Below, one piece after another: positions 28,069-42,283 of a stretch of 64,000 bases of DNA; the stretch's first letter is position 1; every line of letters starts with the position of its first letter. Below the pieces are notes generated by a model. It was not told the DNA's origin. It did not search any database and saw only the letters and a program-made list of their open reading frames with translations. Location of the stretch: assembly GCF_000247815.1 (NCBI RefSeq), contig NC_021678.1, forward strand, positions 1,567,878-1,631,877. The letters run 5' to 3'. Source of the DNA: Ficedula albicollis (lineage: Eukaryota; Chordata; Aves; Passeriformes; Muscicapidae). The position numbers and the translations under genes are program-made.

Positions 28069-28100
28069 ATTTAAATGTGTGAGTGTGCTCACATTTAAAT
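28069..28100. repeat. Short AT-rich inverted repeat
   Basis: Arms 'atttaaatgtgtgag' (28069-28083) and 'ctcacatttaaat' (28088-28100) are complementary except for a 2-base bulge, with a 4-base loop. Weaker complementarity continues outward through 'gtatgt' and 'acatatgt'. It could fold as a cruciform or RNA hairpin. Function unknown. Confidence 0.6.
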
Positions 28101-28543
28101 GCACATATGTCTGTGTGAGTGGTCTGATCTTGGTCTCTTCTGACTTTTGGGCATGAAGTCAATTGAGTTGCTACCTGAGTCTGCCACAGTCCTTTCTGTG
28201 ACCTGTTCTTCCTGCTGGGGTCAACTGGAAGAGCCACCCTTGAGGTCCTTTTTTTCTGCCTCCACACATGGAAGGTAGGAGCCTGAATGGGAGCAGATGA
28301 TCAAAGAGCAGCTGTTACATTTCCAGATGCCAGGAAGGATGAAAGCAAACCTCCTTCCACTCTGCCATTGTGGGGGGTATCTGATGGGATGTGACATCTG
28401 AGCCTGTGGATGGCTGGTGAAATAACTCCAGGCAGCGCACGGAGACACTCATCTCTGTAACCAGTGGGAGAGCAAGGGAGCTGCTCCTACACGAGGTGAA
28501 TCCCTCACAAGCCCGCCAGGAACCTCAGGCAGATCCTCAACGC

Positions 28544-28694
28544 GTGGGTGACGGACGTTTTTAATGCCGAACACCGTGCTGACCCCACCTGCTGTGACCA
28601 GAAAGGCGGTGAGGTCCTTGTGGGTGACGCACGTTTTTAATGCCGAACACCGTGCTGACCCTACCTGCTGTGACCAGAAAGGCGGTGAGGTCCT
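28544..28694 (+). repeat. 76-bp tandem duplication, 2 copies
   Basis: Copies begin at 28544 and 28620 ('gtgggtgac'), share 'tttttaatgccgaacaccg' and differ at only a few positions. This is a recent local duplication. Confidence 0.9.
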
Positions 28695-29039
28695 GGAGAG
28701 CAAAACCAGCATCTGGCTCCCACGCTGGCATTCCAGGGGGATATGTCACAGCCCCCCCAGTGCCCAGGCCAGAGCGTGCTTCCTGCTCCACTCACCAGTG
28801 GGAAGGTTTTGGTATGCTGCTTGAGGTGGTCTGGGAATTCAGCTGCCTCTTGGCCGTGGTGTCCAAAAAATTGGTGTGCATGCCCTCTGTGACTGCTCAG
28901 AAAATGTTGCCGATGGAGCCAAATTCCTTCCTCCAACTTGCATGCAAACAAGCCACTAATTTCACTGGCAGTTGAATGTGCATATCTGAGGGCAACATTT
29001 GGCCAAAAGCCTTTGAGCAGAAGTTTTAGCATAATCACT

Positions 29040-29058
29040 CCCCCCCCCCGCCAAAAAA

Positions 29059-29108
<50 letters not shown>

Positions 29109-29126
29109 AAAAAAAAGGGGGGGGGG
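29040..29126. other. C/A/G/A/G homopolymer block, probable gap
   Basis: C10 (29040-29049), a short A-containing spacer, 49 Gs (29059-29107), A9 and G10 follow one another. The 49-G block is flanked by A runs on both sides, so it probably fills a gap in an A-rich simple repeat. Some of the shorter runs may be real. Confidence 0.65.
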
Positions 29127-31420
29127 TGAATTGCAAGTGGCATTTTGCAGAGAAAGAAGGATAAAAAAAGTAGAAATCAAAGTGTTGAAAAGCTTTCCAG
29201 CAACAAAACTCTTCTGAATTCTTTAAACAGCACAATAGCTATTGATGGGTAAAAAATAAAACACGACAGTATATCCTCTTGAATTTATTCTGGTCCCAAC
29301 AGGCTGTCCTTGGCATTTTTTTCGGAAGAAACCCTTGAGTAAACATGTTGTCCAACGTGGAAAGACACTGAGCATGTCATAGAAGCAATTTGTAAAATGC
29401 TCTGGGAGACACACCAATGCTGTCAGGGCCAGGGAGCTGCTTAGCTTCACTTTGATTTACAGATAAATACAGTGTGTCTGGGGCTTCCAGCTGCCGACTG
29501 TGTGGGCAAGCTCCCGATTAGGGGCTGTGTTGTGACTCCCTGGGATTAATTGGGACCACCAGGGAGCGTGGCAGCAAGAGTAACTAACCTTCCTGATTGC
29601 AAGCTGTTGCAAGGACTGAGAAGAAGAGATTGTGTGGCAAGGTGGAGCTCAGCCTCTCCCATCATGGGACTGGGGGCCTAGAGGAAGATGAAAGGTAAAG
29701 AGGACATTGTAAATTGGGATTTTCTGGATGTTCCCATGCAGGTAGGGCTCTAAGTATTCAATGTGGCTGGCTGTTTTTTAACTGTGATGAACATTTTTTT
29801 AGTGTATTTGGGTGTTTCTGCAGGATATTGAAGTGAAGCAAGTGCCCAGTTGAGATATTTTTGTTTTTATGGCATAATGAAACCTGCATAAGCACATTTG
29901 CCCTTCAAGCCTGTGGTGCAGCAAAATAAATGCTGGAGTAGCCTGGAAAGGGCTGTTTGGGACCTGGCTTGTATGGATGAGGTGATCAATAGAGGAGGAG
30001 TGGGGCTGTCTGAAAATGCAAGTGCAAATATAACTCATGCAGAGTGATTAACCACCAGGGTTCTGATGGTTGTCAATTACACAGAGCAGGGCTGTGTTTC
30101 AAGTGTAAATAAATGTCAGTTTTTGGTACTGCGTCCTAGAAAAGCTGGGATTACAGAAACAAGGGAAGCCAGGAAGTTATGCCATGAAAAACAGCTTTGC
30201 ACTGAGTTGTTTATTTATTTATTTCTAATATGTCTCAGCGAGGTTATGAAAAAAGTACAAGTGGATCAGCTTGGAAGTGTTGTAATAGTGAAGAGAACCT
30301 CATGTACTGCAGATGGAAAGAGAGGAAAATAAGCACTATGTGTGCATGGAGAGAATGGAGGTGAGGTGAAATTTTCTGCTTACAGGTGATAGTTCACTGT
30401 ATTTCTCTCATGGTGCAGTTCTGCACAGGAGAGTGATGCCATGAGCCCTTGTCCCCAGCCAGGAGCTGTAGAGTTTTTGTCCAGCTCCAAGTGCTTCTTG
30501 ACATGCAGCAGGTCTGCATCATGGTCCTCCACCTTGTAGTCCCTAATTTTTCCAGTCCTGATCTCCAGCTTGCAATGTCTGCCTTCTGTGAATAAAGCCA
30601 AGACAGCATCACTTTCTACCCCTTGCTGCCAGCAGGTTCTACACACCTATGCAGGATATTGGCAGCTGGGAAGAGGCATTTCAGGGGCACTTCAGGTTTC
30701 TGAGGTTTGGGAAGTATCCTGTGAAAGCACCCCCTCACCTCTAAGACAGCACACCATCCTTACCGTTGTAGTTTCTTGCAGTCAGAGGGATTTGTCAGCG
30801 AGCTCCTATTCCAGAGAGGTTTCTGAAAAGTTTCTCTTAAGAAGATCCTCTGACCCCAGCCATGGGGACTCCCCTTGGTGCAGCTGCAGCAGGAGCTGTC
30901 ATGATGCACAGGCTTTGCCATCAGAACCTGAGGTAATGGGGCTGGTATCCACTGCCTGCCTTCCCCACGGCTGTCCTGAGCATTACTGACATCAAAAACT
31001 GAGTGATGACACCTTTCCTTTTCCCTTTACTTTTGTTTTTTTCTTCCTCCTGAAGAGGCTTAAAGAGCCTGTCCCTTCCACAGGTCTCCTCTCCACCAGC
31101 TCACCTCCCGCCCTGCCCTCAATTGAAGACAGCTGCCAGGAAATATTTCTGCTGTTTAGCCGAAGTGAAAACACATGGAGGTGGTGGGAGGGAAGGAACG
31201 GCAGTGTTTATAATGTAATTACTGTCATTTTTGTGCAACTTGGGTTGAGGGGTGCGTTGAGCACGGGGGTGCATCTGTGTGCAGGGTGAGACCCGCGGGG
31301 ATGGCGGCTGAAGTGAAGCACTACGGCCCTCAGTGGTCCCTGTGAAGAACAGGCTGCTCCTTGAGCACAGGTGCTGGTTTATCCCAGGTATCCAGACCAC
31401 CGAGGCTGAGCAGGTGCCAG
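29127..31420. other. Intergenic DNA, nothing recognised
   Basis: Unique sequence with no identified gene, RNA or transposon. Moderately AT-rich around 29760-30300. Confidence 0.55.
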
Positions 31421-31643
31421 GGATGGCGGTGGGGTCTCTGAGGGGAATCAGGAATGCCCAGGGATCCCTGAGGGGTCTCTGAGGGGAAGCAGGAATGCCC
31501 AGGGATGGCGGTGGGGTCTCTGAGGGGAGGCAGGAATGCCCAGGGATGGCAGTGGGGCTGAGAAATCTCTGAGGGGAATCAGGAATGCCCAGGGATGGCT
31601 GAGGGGTCTCTGAGGAGAACCAGGAATGGCCAGGGATGGCAGT
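31420..31643 (+). repeat. Degenerate leading edge of the 49-bp minisatellite
   Basis: Repeated words 'caggaatgcccagggatggc' and 'gtctctgagggg' recur at irregular spacing (about 31440-31640). They clearly derive from the same motif as the regular array that follows but carry substitutions and length changes. Decayed array edges are normal for minisatellites. Confidence 0.8.
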
Positions 31644-32966
31644 GGGACTCGGGAATCCCTGAGGAAAAGCAGGAATGGCCAGGGATGGCAGAAGGACTCG
31701 GGAATCCCTGAGGAAAAGCAGGAATGGCCAGGGATGGCAGAAGGACTCGGGAATCCCTGAGGAAAAGCAGGAATGGCCAGGGATGGCAGAAGGACTCGGG
31801 AATCCCTGAGGAAAAGCAGGAATGGCCAGGGATGGCAGAAGGACTCGGGAATCCCTGAGGAAAAGCAGGAATGGCCAGGGATGGCAGAAGGACTCGGGAA
31901 TCCCTGAGGAAAAGCAGGAATGGCCAGGGATGGCAGAAGGACTCGGGAATCCCTGAGGAAAAGCAGGAATGGCCAGGGATGGCAGAAGGACTCGGGAATC
32001 CCTGAGGAAAAGCAGGAATGGCCAGGGATGGCAGAGGGACTCGGGAATCCCTGAGGAAAAGCAGGAATGGCCAGGGATGGCAGTGGGACTCGGGAATCCC
32101 TGAGGAAAAGCAGGAATGGCCAGGGATGGCAGTGGGACTCGGGAATCCCTGAGGAAAAGCAGGAATGGCCAGGGATGGCAGTGGGACTCGGGAATCCCTG
32201 AGGAAAAGCAGGAATGGCCAGGGATGGCAGTGGGACTCGGGAATCCCTGAGGAAAAGCAGGAATGGCCAGGGATGGCAGTGGGACTCGGGAATCCCTGAG
32301 GAAAAGCAGGAATGGCCAGGGATGGCAGTGGGACTCGGGAATCCCTGAGGAAAAGCAGGAATGGCCAGGGATGGCAGTGGGACTCGGGAATCCCTGAGGA
32401 AAAGCAGGAATGGCCAGGGATGGCAGTGGGACTCGGGAATCCCTGAGGAAAAGCAGGAATGGCCAGGGATGGCAGTGGGACTCGGGAATCCCTGAGGAAA
32501 AGCAGGAATGGCCAGGGATGGCAGTGGGACTCGGGAATCCCTGAGGAAAAGCAGGAATGGCCAGGGATGGCAGTGGGACTCGGGAATCCCTGAGGAAAAG
32601 CAGGAATGGCCAGGGATGGCAGTGGGACTCGGGAATCCCTGAGGAAAAGCAGGAATGGCCAGGGATGGCAGTGGGACTCGGGAATCCCTGAGGAAAAGCA
32701 GGAATGGCCAGGGATGGCAGTGGGACTCGGGAATCCCTGAGGAAAAGCAGGAATGGCCAGGGATGGCAGTGGGACTCGGGAATCCCTGAGGAAAAGCAGG
32801 AATGGCCAGGGATGGCAGTGGGACTCGGGAATCCCTGAGGAAAAGCAGGAATGGCCAGGGATGGCAGTGGGACTCGGGAATCCCTGAGGAAAAGCAGGAA
32901 TGGCCAGGGATGGCAGTGGGACTCGGGAATCCCTGAGGAAAAGCAGGAATGGCCAGGGATGGCGGC
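31644..32966 (+). repeat. 49-bp minisatellite, 27 copies
   Basis: The unit GGACTCGGGAATCCCTGAGG... repeats at exactly 49 bp from 31644 to 32966 (27 copies). Variants are ordered. One unit has 'cagtggga', seven have 'cagaagga' (starts 31693-31987), one intermediate has 'cagaggga' (32036), and eighteen have 'cagtggga' (32085-32918). Otherwise the copies are nearly identical, so the array was homogenised recently. Because 49 leaves remainder 1 on division by 3 and the opposite strand has no stop, all three minus frames stay open and give spurious Pro/Ser-rich proteins of up to 656 codons. Confidence 0.97.
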
Positions 32967-33964
32967 AGCGTTTGGGGATCCCTGAGGGAGGCGGGAACTG
33001 CCCCGGCTCCGGCCGGTTCCAGCCGGTTCTGGCGGCTCGGCCCGGCCCGGCCCGGCCCTTCCGACCTGCTGGTGTGACACCTTCGGCAAACTGCGGTAAG
33101 GAAGGGGGAAAATGCTGGGAAATGGAGAGGAATGCGAGGCAAAAAAGTGATGAGCAGCCTAGTGAGCCGCCGGGGGTTGAGGAGGATTTGGGAGAGGAGA
33201 TGCCATGCTGGAGATTGACATGAATTTTCTCCTTGTCCTGCTGAGGTGACAGGTGTGATTCTGTGGGTGACAGCTGGGCACCCCACAACCTGAGTTTGGG
33301 TCACATCATTTATATGAGGAAAAGGTGGAAAGCGAGCCCAGAAGTGTGAGTTTTATCTGTATGGCTGCCGGTTCAAGTGACAGACCCTGAGGGGTCACCT
33401 CAAGCCCCGCTGGGTCCACGCAGAGATTTTTAGTTCTGCTTCCTCATTGCAAGGGAAGTATTTGGGTGGATTTTCAGTTTTCAGAGTACTAGATGCTATG
33501 ATGACAACATGGGTTTCTCGTACCTTATAAGGAACCCTGTGATGTGTTCATTTTCTGGGGCAAGAAAGTGTTTTGTCTAAGAAAGGAGGGAGAAAAGTTG
33601 CTTTGGCACTTGCAGCTGATAACGTGTATTTTGTGAGACAATCAGTTTTGACTGTAGGATAGATCAGTGCAAAGCTAAATGAAGATAACGCGATTTTATT
33701 GCAATTGTGATGTAAACTGAGACACGGCTCTGCCAAGAAAGGTATCCCTCCCTCCGGTATATTGCAGAATTGTGTGCAGTTCATGACTGTGCACATTAGT
33801 TGGCTTAGGGCTAAAAGGGGATGTTGACGGCTACTTCTTTGGATCATTCATTGTGGTTTTGTCCTCACGAGGCTGGGAGCATGAGGCAGCTCGATGGACT
33901 GATTTGCTGTTAGCACAGCTCTGGTTTTTTTTTTCACCAGAAACGATGTTTAACTGCTTAGTGT

Positions 33965-34212
33965 CTGGGTTCAAATTGAAAGAGGACAGATCTAGATTAG
34001 GAAGAAATTCTTAAAGGGTGATGAGGCACAGATTGTCCAGAGAATCTGTGGCTGCCCCATCCCTGGAAGTGTTCAAAGCCAAGCTGGACAGGGCTTAAAG
34101 CAACCTGATCTAGTGGAAGGTGTCCCTGTTCATGGGAGGGGATTGGAATGAGATGATCTTTAAGGTCCCTTCCAGTCCAAATCATCCTAAGATTCGTTCT
34201 GTGATTCTCTGC
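33965..34212 (+). mobile_element. CR1 LINE 3' fragment
   Basis: CR1 3' blocks in order: 'gatctagattaggaagaaat', 'gatgaggcacag', 'cccatccctggaagtgttc', 'aagctggacagggctt', 'gcaacctgatctagtggaag', 'gatgatctttaaggtccc' and 'ttctgtgattctctg'. Sense strand, 5'-truncated, no coding capacity. Confidence 0.9.
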
Positions 34213-34262
34213 ACTTTCCAACAGCACTCCCCACAACAACCCTTGCATGGTTCTTTGGAAAG

Positions 34263-34323
34263 GTAGCCCCAAGAAATCTACTTAGGAAATTGGGCAGCCC
34301 CAAGAAATCTGCTTAGGAAATTG
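34263..34323 (+). repeat. 31-bp tandem duplication, 2 copies
   Basis: 'agccccaagaaatct' and 'cttaggaaattg' recur 31 bp apart (34265 and 34296) with a single a/g difference between them. Small recent duplication. Confidence 0.85.
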
Positions 34324-35068
34324 ATTCCCTGACGGAAAGAGGCTTTGATCCCCAGCAGGTGCTTTTTGGCATGGTAGGGTGGGAGGGGAAAAACCTGCAA
34401 GCTGGGCTCTGTCTGGATGGAGGCAGGGCAAGAAGAGGGAGCTGGTGACCCTGGCGTGGGGTAGGCAACAGCTTGGCATTAACAGATTGATAAATATGTT
34501 TGCTGTTGAGACCATACCATTCCTAGAAACTGCACACAATTCGTATAAATAGCAGGGGTCTGAGCTCCAGGCCATGGTGGGATTTTTAGAGGCTCTTGCC
34601 AGCACTGTTCGTGAGGATTCTCCTTGATTCTGAGCTATGTCAGACATAGACACAGCAGTGTGGTCAGGCAATATGCTTTTGTCAAAAAACATATTTATTT
34701 TTTCATTATTTCTTTCTGCATTTGGGCTTTTCTTTTCATCAAAGCCATCACTGTTTTCCTTCATTTTTTCCAAACAAACAAGCCTTCAAAGTGAAACAAG
34801 CGTGAGTTTTCTCTTCCCTCAGGAAACTTGTTTTCCCTATTTTCAGAAACCAGTTCTTGCAAGTCCCTGCTGCTGGGCCTCCCAGTCCCTTGCAAGGGGA
34901 GAATCAAAGGGGACAGGGCATGGTGAGAGCTGTTTATAACCTGAGAGTGTTGGGGCTGCAGTCCTCATGCTTTCCAAAATGCCAGTTTTTGGGGAAAATT
35001 GCCTGAATTTGACTTGGATCCTACTATGTAGCTGCCTGGTCCTGCAGACTTTTAATTTTTTTTTTTAT

Positions 35069-36309
<1,241 letters not shown>

Positions 36310-36453
36310 GTGTGTCTTGGGTTGCAATACAGGGTGTGGCCAGAAATGTGTGTCTGTCCCCATCTGCTGAAGCCAGGTGGGGCAGTGACCCTTATCTCTG
36401 TGGCACATATTATCTGCTAAGTGTGTCTTGGGTTGCAATACAGGGTGTGGCCA
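36310..36453 (+). repeat. 111-bp tandem repeat, 1.3 copies before a gap
   Basis: 'gtgtgtcttgggttgcaata' followed by 'cagggtgtggccag' occurs near 36310 and again at 36421, a 111-bp period. The second copy runs straight into the 1,018-base G block. The array probably continues inside the missing sequence. The unit contains 'catctgctgaagccaggtgg', an imperfect hairpin. I suspect a dispersed satellite-like or LTR-derived repeat but cannot name it. Confidence 0.75.
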
Positions 36454-37474
<1,021 letters not shown>

Positions 37475-38924
37475 ACACCTGTCCTTCAAACCAGTACAAC
37501 GTGCCTTGCAACGAAATGGCTTCAAGAACAAAAAATGCCACAGGGACTGAGAGAAAGTCACAGACTGTGTATCTGAGGCCACCCTCTTATGCAGATCACT
37601 CCTGTCTCTGCTGCAGATGATGGGCATCTTCCAGTGCTGGTTCCCTGCAAGTGGTCAGCCCCTGCCTGTAGGATAGAGTTTGTGTCTGAGCCCCAGCTGC
37701 TGCTCCCACCAGCTCCCCAAGCTAGACGTGTGGGACCGTGCAGCTAGAGACCTGATCCCAGCCCAAGTGTCTTGGGGGCTGCCTCAAGGCACTTGCCACC
37801 TTGCCTCACCAGCCCCTAACAAAGCAAATGGCAGCTCAGGCTTGTTGCTGTCAGTGGCAGGATTTTAACACCTTGTGGCTGTCAGCAGTGTTAGTGTCCC
37901 ATGCACAGCGTGCACTGGCCATGCTCTGGGTGTAACCTAAACCAGCCTTGAACGTATCCTTGGTTCTGTCCTGGCAGGAGAGGAGAGAATCCAAATCCAA
38001 ATGCAGCACAGCATTTGCTTTCTTAAAATTGCTTTCGGTTTGGAGTGGTGTTGAAAAGGTTGACCAAGCCTAGCAGAGAGAAAAGGGAACCTGAAAGGAC
38101 TTTCCCAGGAAGACCAATTGCAAATCTGGCAGTTACAAAGCTGCTGCAGCTGTCAGATAGGCTTCTAGGAAAAATAACAGGACAGCAGGACAGAGCTGAC
38201 AGCTGAGCTGGTACAGGTGACCAAAAGCGATGCTGCCTCACCAGGGACTGAAGTGACCGTTAACTTCTCACAGGGTGTAAAAAAATCAAATTGCACGCCA
38301 GAGCATGCTTTGGACAGAGCTGGTTTGGGACCTGAATTCACTGGGATATCGCTGGTGAGTGCAACTGGATTTTCCATCTGGAAGGCATGACTGTCTGGCC
38401 TAGAAGCCAATTTAAAGAACAAATTAGATCTGGCTGTTTGTCAGAGTCTCCTCCTCGAAATGCAATAAGGACAGGGTGGTTATATAATGTAAACCATTCT
38501 TGGTAGTTTAGTGGTCCTGAAACAACAAACAAGCCAAGGAGGGAAAAATTGGTTTGCAGAATTCAAAGCCAGAGGAGTTCAGCTGAGGAATTCAGTCCAC
38601 ATGATCCAGCAGAGATGTGTGCTGCTATTCCTGTATGTCTTGAAAGGAAACTGCCACCAGATCCTCTGCTATTTTCTGTCCACAGGGCCCTACTGATAGG
38701 CGTGATATTTCAGCCCCTGCACTAAAGCCCCGTGCTCCAAATATGCAGGGACAGTTGTGTGCAGAGCCAAGCAGTGTTCCCCAGTGCTGGGGCACCAATG
38801 GGAGACAGCTCCTTCCTCACCAGCACACACCAGAGCCCTCAGGAAAAGGCAAACTTCTGTGGATAAACGTGGGTTGTGGTGGCTTTGCCCTGATCCATTG
38901 CAATACCCACTGGCACAGGCAGGA

Positions 38925-39140
38925 TGGGCAGTTCAGAAGGGATTTCTTCACCTAAAGGGTTTCCTGGCATTGGAACGGGCTGCCCAAGGAGGTGGCGGAG
39001 TCACCATTCCTAGAGCTTTTCTAGGAATGACTGTGTCACTTAGTGCTGTGATTTTTTTTTTTTTGGCAAAGAGGTGATTGGACAAAGGTTGGGCTCCGTA
39101 ATCTTGGAGGTCTTTTCCAACCTAAATGATTCTGTGATTT
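38925..39140 (+). mobile_element. CR1 LINE 3' fragment (older subtype)
   Basis: Blocks 'gaagggatttcttcacc', 'tggaacgggctgcccaagga', 'gtggcggagtcaccattcct', 'gattggacaaaggttgggct', 'aatcttggaggtcttttcc' and 'aacctaaatgattctgtgat' follow CR1 order. A poly-T insertion (about 39051-39064) interrupts it. Sense strand, truncated, non-functional. Confidence 0.88.
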
Positions 39141-39191
39141 GCAAGCACCTAAGTGGCCAAGACTGAGGAAGCTAAAAAGAGCTTTTTTTTC

Positions 39192-39351
39192 CCATTGACT
39201 TTAATGAGTCCCAAATGAGAAGGATTTTGGACCCTTTTTCTTAAAACAAGTTTGTTTATTGGCACTGAGCTCCATTGACTTTAATGAATCCCAAATGAGA
39301 AGGATTTTGGACCCTTTCTCTTAAAACAAGTTTGTTTATTGGCACTGAGCT
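39192..39351 (+). repeat. 80-bp tandem duplication, 2 copies
   Basis: 'ccattgactttaatga' starts at 39192 and at 39272, and both copies end 'ttggcactgagc'. Only a few substitutions separate them. Confidence 0.93.
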
Positions 39352-42283
39352 TCAGACATGCCCTCTGGGTGCCCAGCCTGATGGAAATGCTATGTCCTGG
39401 AGTACTGCAGCCACCGTGTGCACTGGTCTTGCCAAGTGTGCCTTTGGGATAGAAAAGCATCTTTCCATAGTCCCCCTGTGATGCTGTTAAAGGAGGTAAA
39501 GCCCCCAGTGGCAGCTAAAAGCCCAGCAAGCTGGAAGAGACTCAATAGATGGCTGACAATTTACTGATAGAGCTGCTTTTAATAAAGCAGGTTAACTCCC
39601 CTGCCAGGGAGGATTTACACCAGGTGCTATGAAGGCAATGGTGCTGGGAGGGAGAACTCTGCCATGGAGCCGTGCTGCTGTCTGACACCATCAATCTGCT
39701 CCCAGGCTCACATCCTTCCTGCTGCATTTGCTCTCCTCTTCCTCACACTGGGGTGCAGGGGTGACCCGTGGGGGGCAGAGGGCACGAGTGAGGGCTTTGC
39801 CCTGCACAGGGGAAGCAGTGACGCTGCAGAAGGACATTAGCAGTGCTCCTTGTCTCCTGGCTTTCCTCCACGAGTAATTTCCAGGGAAATTGAACCCGAC
39901 TCTGCTCCATTAGCCGCTAACCTCTCGTCCGCGGGGCCTGTCTTTTGCATTAGGATGGAGCAGAGCTGCCTTGCGCGCTGCTGTCAGGCTCTGAACCAGC
40001 TTTGATAAAAGACCAAGTGTTGGAATGAGGGGAAGTATTTACCTAAATTTGTTTTCAATTTCCTGAGCTTGCTATATCCATTCTCCTTCACTTCTGGCTT
40101 CCAAAACAATCAGTCTTCTGGGGGAGCCTTGCTTCATTACTTTTGCTTCCCCCCAGTGCAGTTGACACTTAGTCTGGGTTTCCCAATCCTCCCAGCTCTG
40201 ATTCATTAACTTCAAAGTTCCTGCAAAGCTGCTGCGGGTTTCCCGGGGTTTGGTTTTCCTAGACAGGGCTGTGACACAGCTCTGCCTCCCTCCCCATGGC
40301 ACATGGCCCTGGGCTAGACCCAAGATTTTGGGGTTTCCAGCTCATCCCATAGGGGTGTTCACCCTCCATGTGTTGGCTGGTTGTCCCGGGTTGGTGGCAG
40401 CTTGAGCCTGACCTGCACCTGCCAAAGCTGAGGAGGAGGGGTTTTCTCAGCCATGTGTGGGGAAATAGGTCGTGGAGGATTAACAGGAGCCCTCTGCCTG
40501 GCAGAGGTGAGGGGGAGGTGGGCTTTGGGGTGGATGGAATAGCCCAGCTGTGCAGTGAGGCTGAAGGCATTCAGCAGTAGCTCTTCACTAAACTGTGTAA
40601 TGGCAAATCTAAATGCAAATCACTGCCCTGGCTTATCAGTCCCACGTGTGCCAGTGCACTGTGGCAAACACCTCAGTGCACAAGTAACTAACTGAGCGTA
40701 CAATGCCTGAGCTTGGTTTTAATAGAGGGAGGTTTTCTGCTCAGCAAGGGGCTGAGGGAGTTGCTGCTGGGAGCAGAGGAGCTTTTCCTCAGAGCCCCAG
40801 CCTTGGGACGGAGAACGTTGTGCCCTGATGATTTCGTGCATGAAAATCTCACCCTTATTTTTCCACCCGGATGAGAAGAGTTTGAGTGTTCAGTCTAAGA
40901 ACCTCTTTGCTACAGCTGAAGTTTTGTAGTGCTCTAGCTGTGCTGAGAGCCTTTAGCAATGCTCTGCACCAGCATTTCCCAGGTTCACCTAAACAAAGAA
41001 CTTGCAAAGGAGCTCTCCCAGTGTAGGCACACCTCTGTCATGAGCAAAACCCATCTCCCACAGGCTGCTGTGGGAATTCTTATGCTTGCAAGATGCTGGG
41101 GAATAGTGCTGAAGGGATGGAGGCTTTTTCTTTTTGTAGCAATGTTCTTCTTAATTTAACATCTGTTTCCCACCCAGGCTCTGCAGGAACCAAGATAACA
41201 GCAAAAAGCAAGCTAGCAGAGATGACCATCTCTGCAGACTCCAGTGGCACTGACAATTAAAAATCAGCTCCAAACAAGGAAGAAAAAGTCCGGCAACAAA
41301 CCAAAACCCAAACAGCTGCTGCAAAGAAATAAAGCTTCTTCCTGTGAAATGCTTCTTGGCCGTGAAGGGCTTCTGCTGTGAGAAAAAAGTTCCTCCGTGA
41401 AGGAGGGTGCAGAGCCTGGTTTGCTGAGAGCCACTTCCCTCATCATCTGAACAAAAGGTGAGGGGTTAGTTGAGAACACAAGGACAAGCGTGGGCAGTTT
41501 AACTGTGTCCCCAGCGCTTGCTCTCCTCTGGCAAAGCCTTCCCTCTGCGGGGTGTGCAGAGAAGGGGCGGCCCCAAACTGAGCAAAACCTGTGTTTGCTC
41601 CGTCCTTCCCTGGAAGCCCTGACCCAACCTCAGCAGGAGCTGCTGGTGGCCAGGCTCCCACCCTGGACACAGCTCAGCTCTGCTTGGTTGTTCTCACACA
41701 GCTCTGGGGACAGGTTCCCACCGCTGCAGCTGCACGAAGCCAGTTTGGCTTTCTTGGGAGGGAGACAACAATGAGCTCAGGCATTTTAGGGTTATGGAAA
41801 TATAAAACCCTAACCAGATACTACTGACTTTGCTTCTTGCTTAGTTCCTTTGCTGCTACCAGTGCTAGGAGTTCATATTGTGCAGTGAGCCCCTTTGTTT
41901 TGCAGGAGGCCAAGTGATTGAAAACAGCCATGATATTACTATGCATGGACAGTACATTTTTTCCATGTATTTTCATAACCCTTTTCCCAAAGGATCAAAT
42001 GTGTCTTTATTCTATAACTCCACAATGGGTTAGAGCAGCTCCTCGGGCGGGAATTGTTCTGCTCCATAGGCCACTTAATGCTTCCTATAAACAAATACCA
42101 AATTAGGTAGGTAATACTCAATATTGCTGACCTTACTTGCAAAGTATGTGTAACTGCATCTCAGAGAGGCAAGAGTGGAGACACCCATTGTGAACCTGAG
42201 GTTAAAGATGACAAAATACTTGTTGTGGGGTTTTGGTTTTTTTCTGTTTTAGTTTTTGGAGTTGCTCGTTGGCTTTAGTTTTA

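Larger units (their letters stand above)
9255..29058. other. Intergenic DNA with sparse repeats
   Basis: Nearly 20 kb without a recognised coding exon. Contents that can be supported are a 70-bp tandem duplication at 10561, a near-perfect hairpin at 10399-10476, CR1 fragments at 16640 and 20595, a TATA-bearing patch at about 18050-18310, a 64-bp tandem duplication at 19666, an inverted repeat at 28069 and a 76-bp tandem duplication at 28544. The rest reads as ordinary unique avian DNA with short random frames. Confidence 0.6.

Noticed and set aside
31420..32966. CRISPR-like regular repeats
   Set aside because: The repeats are contiguous with no unique spacers, and the DNA is vertebrate. It is a minisatellite.
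31119..33089. 656-codon minus-strand frame
   Set aside because: It is the reverse reading of the 49-bp minisatellite. All three frames are open because the unit lacks stops, so it is not evidence for a protein.
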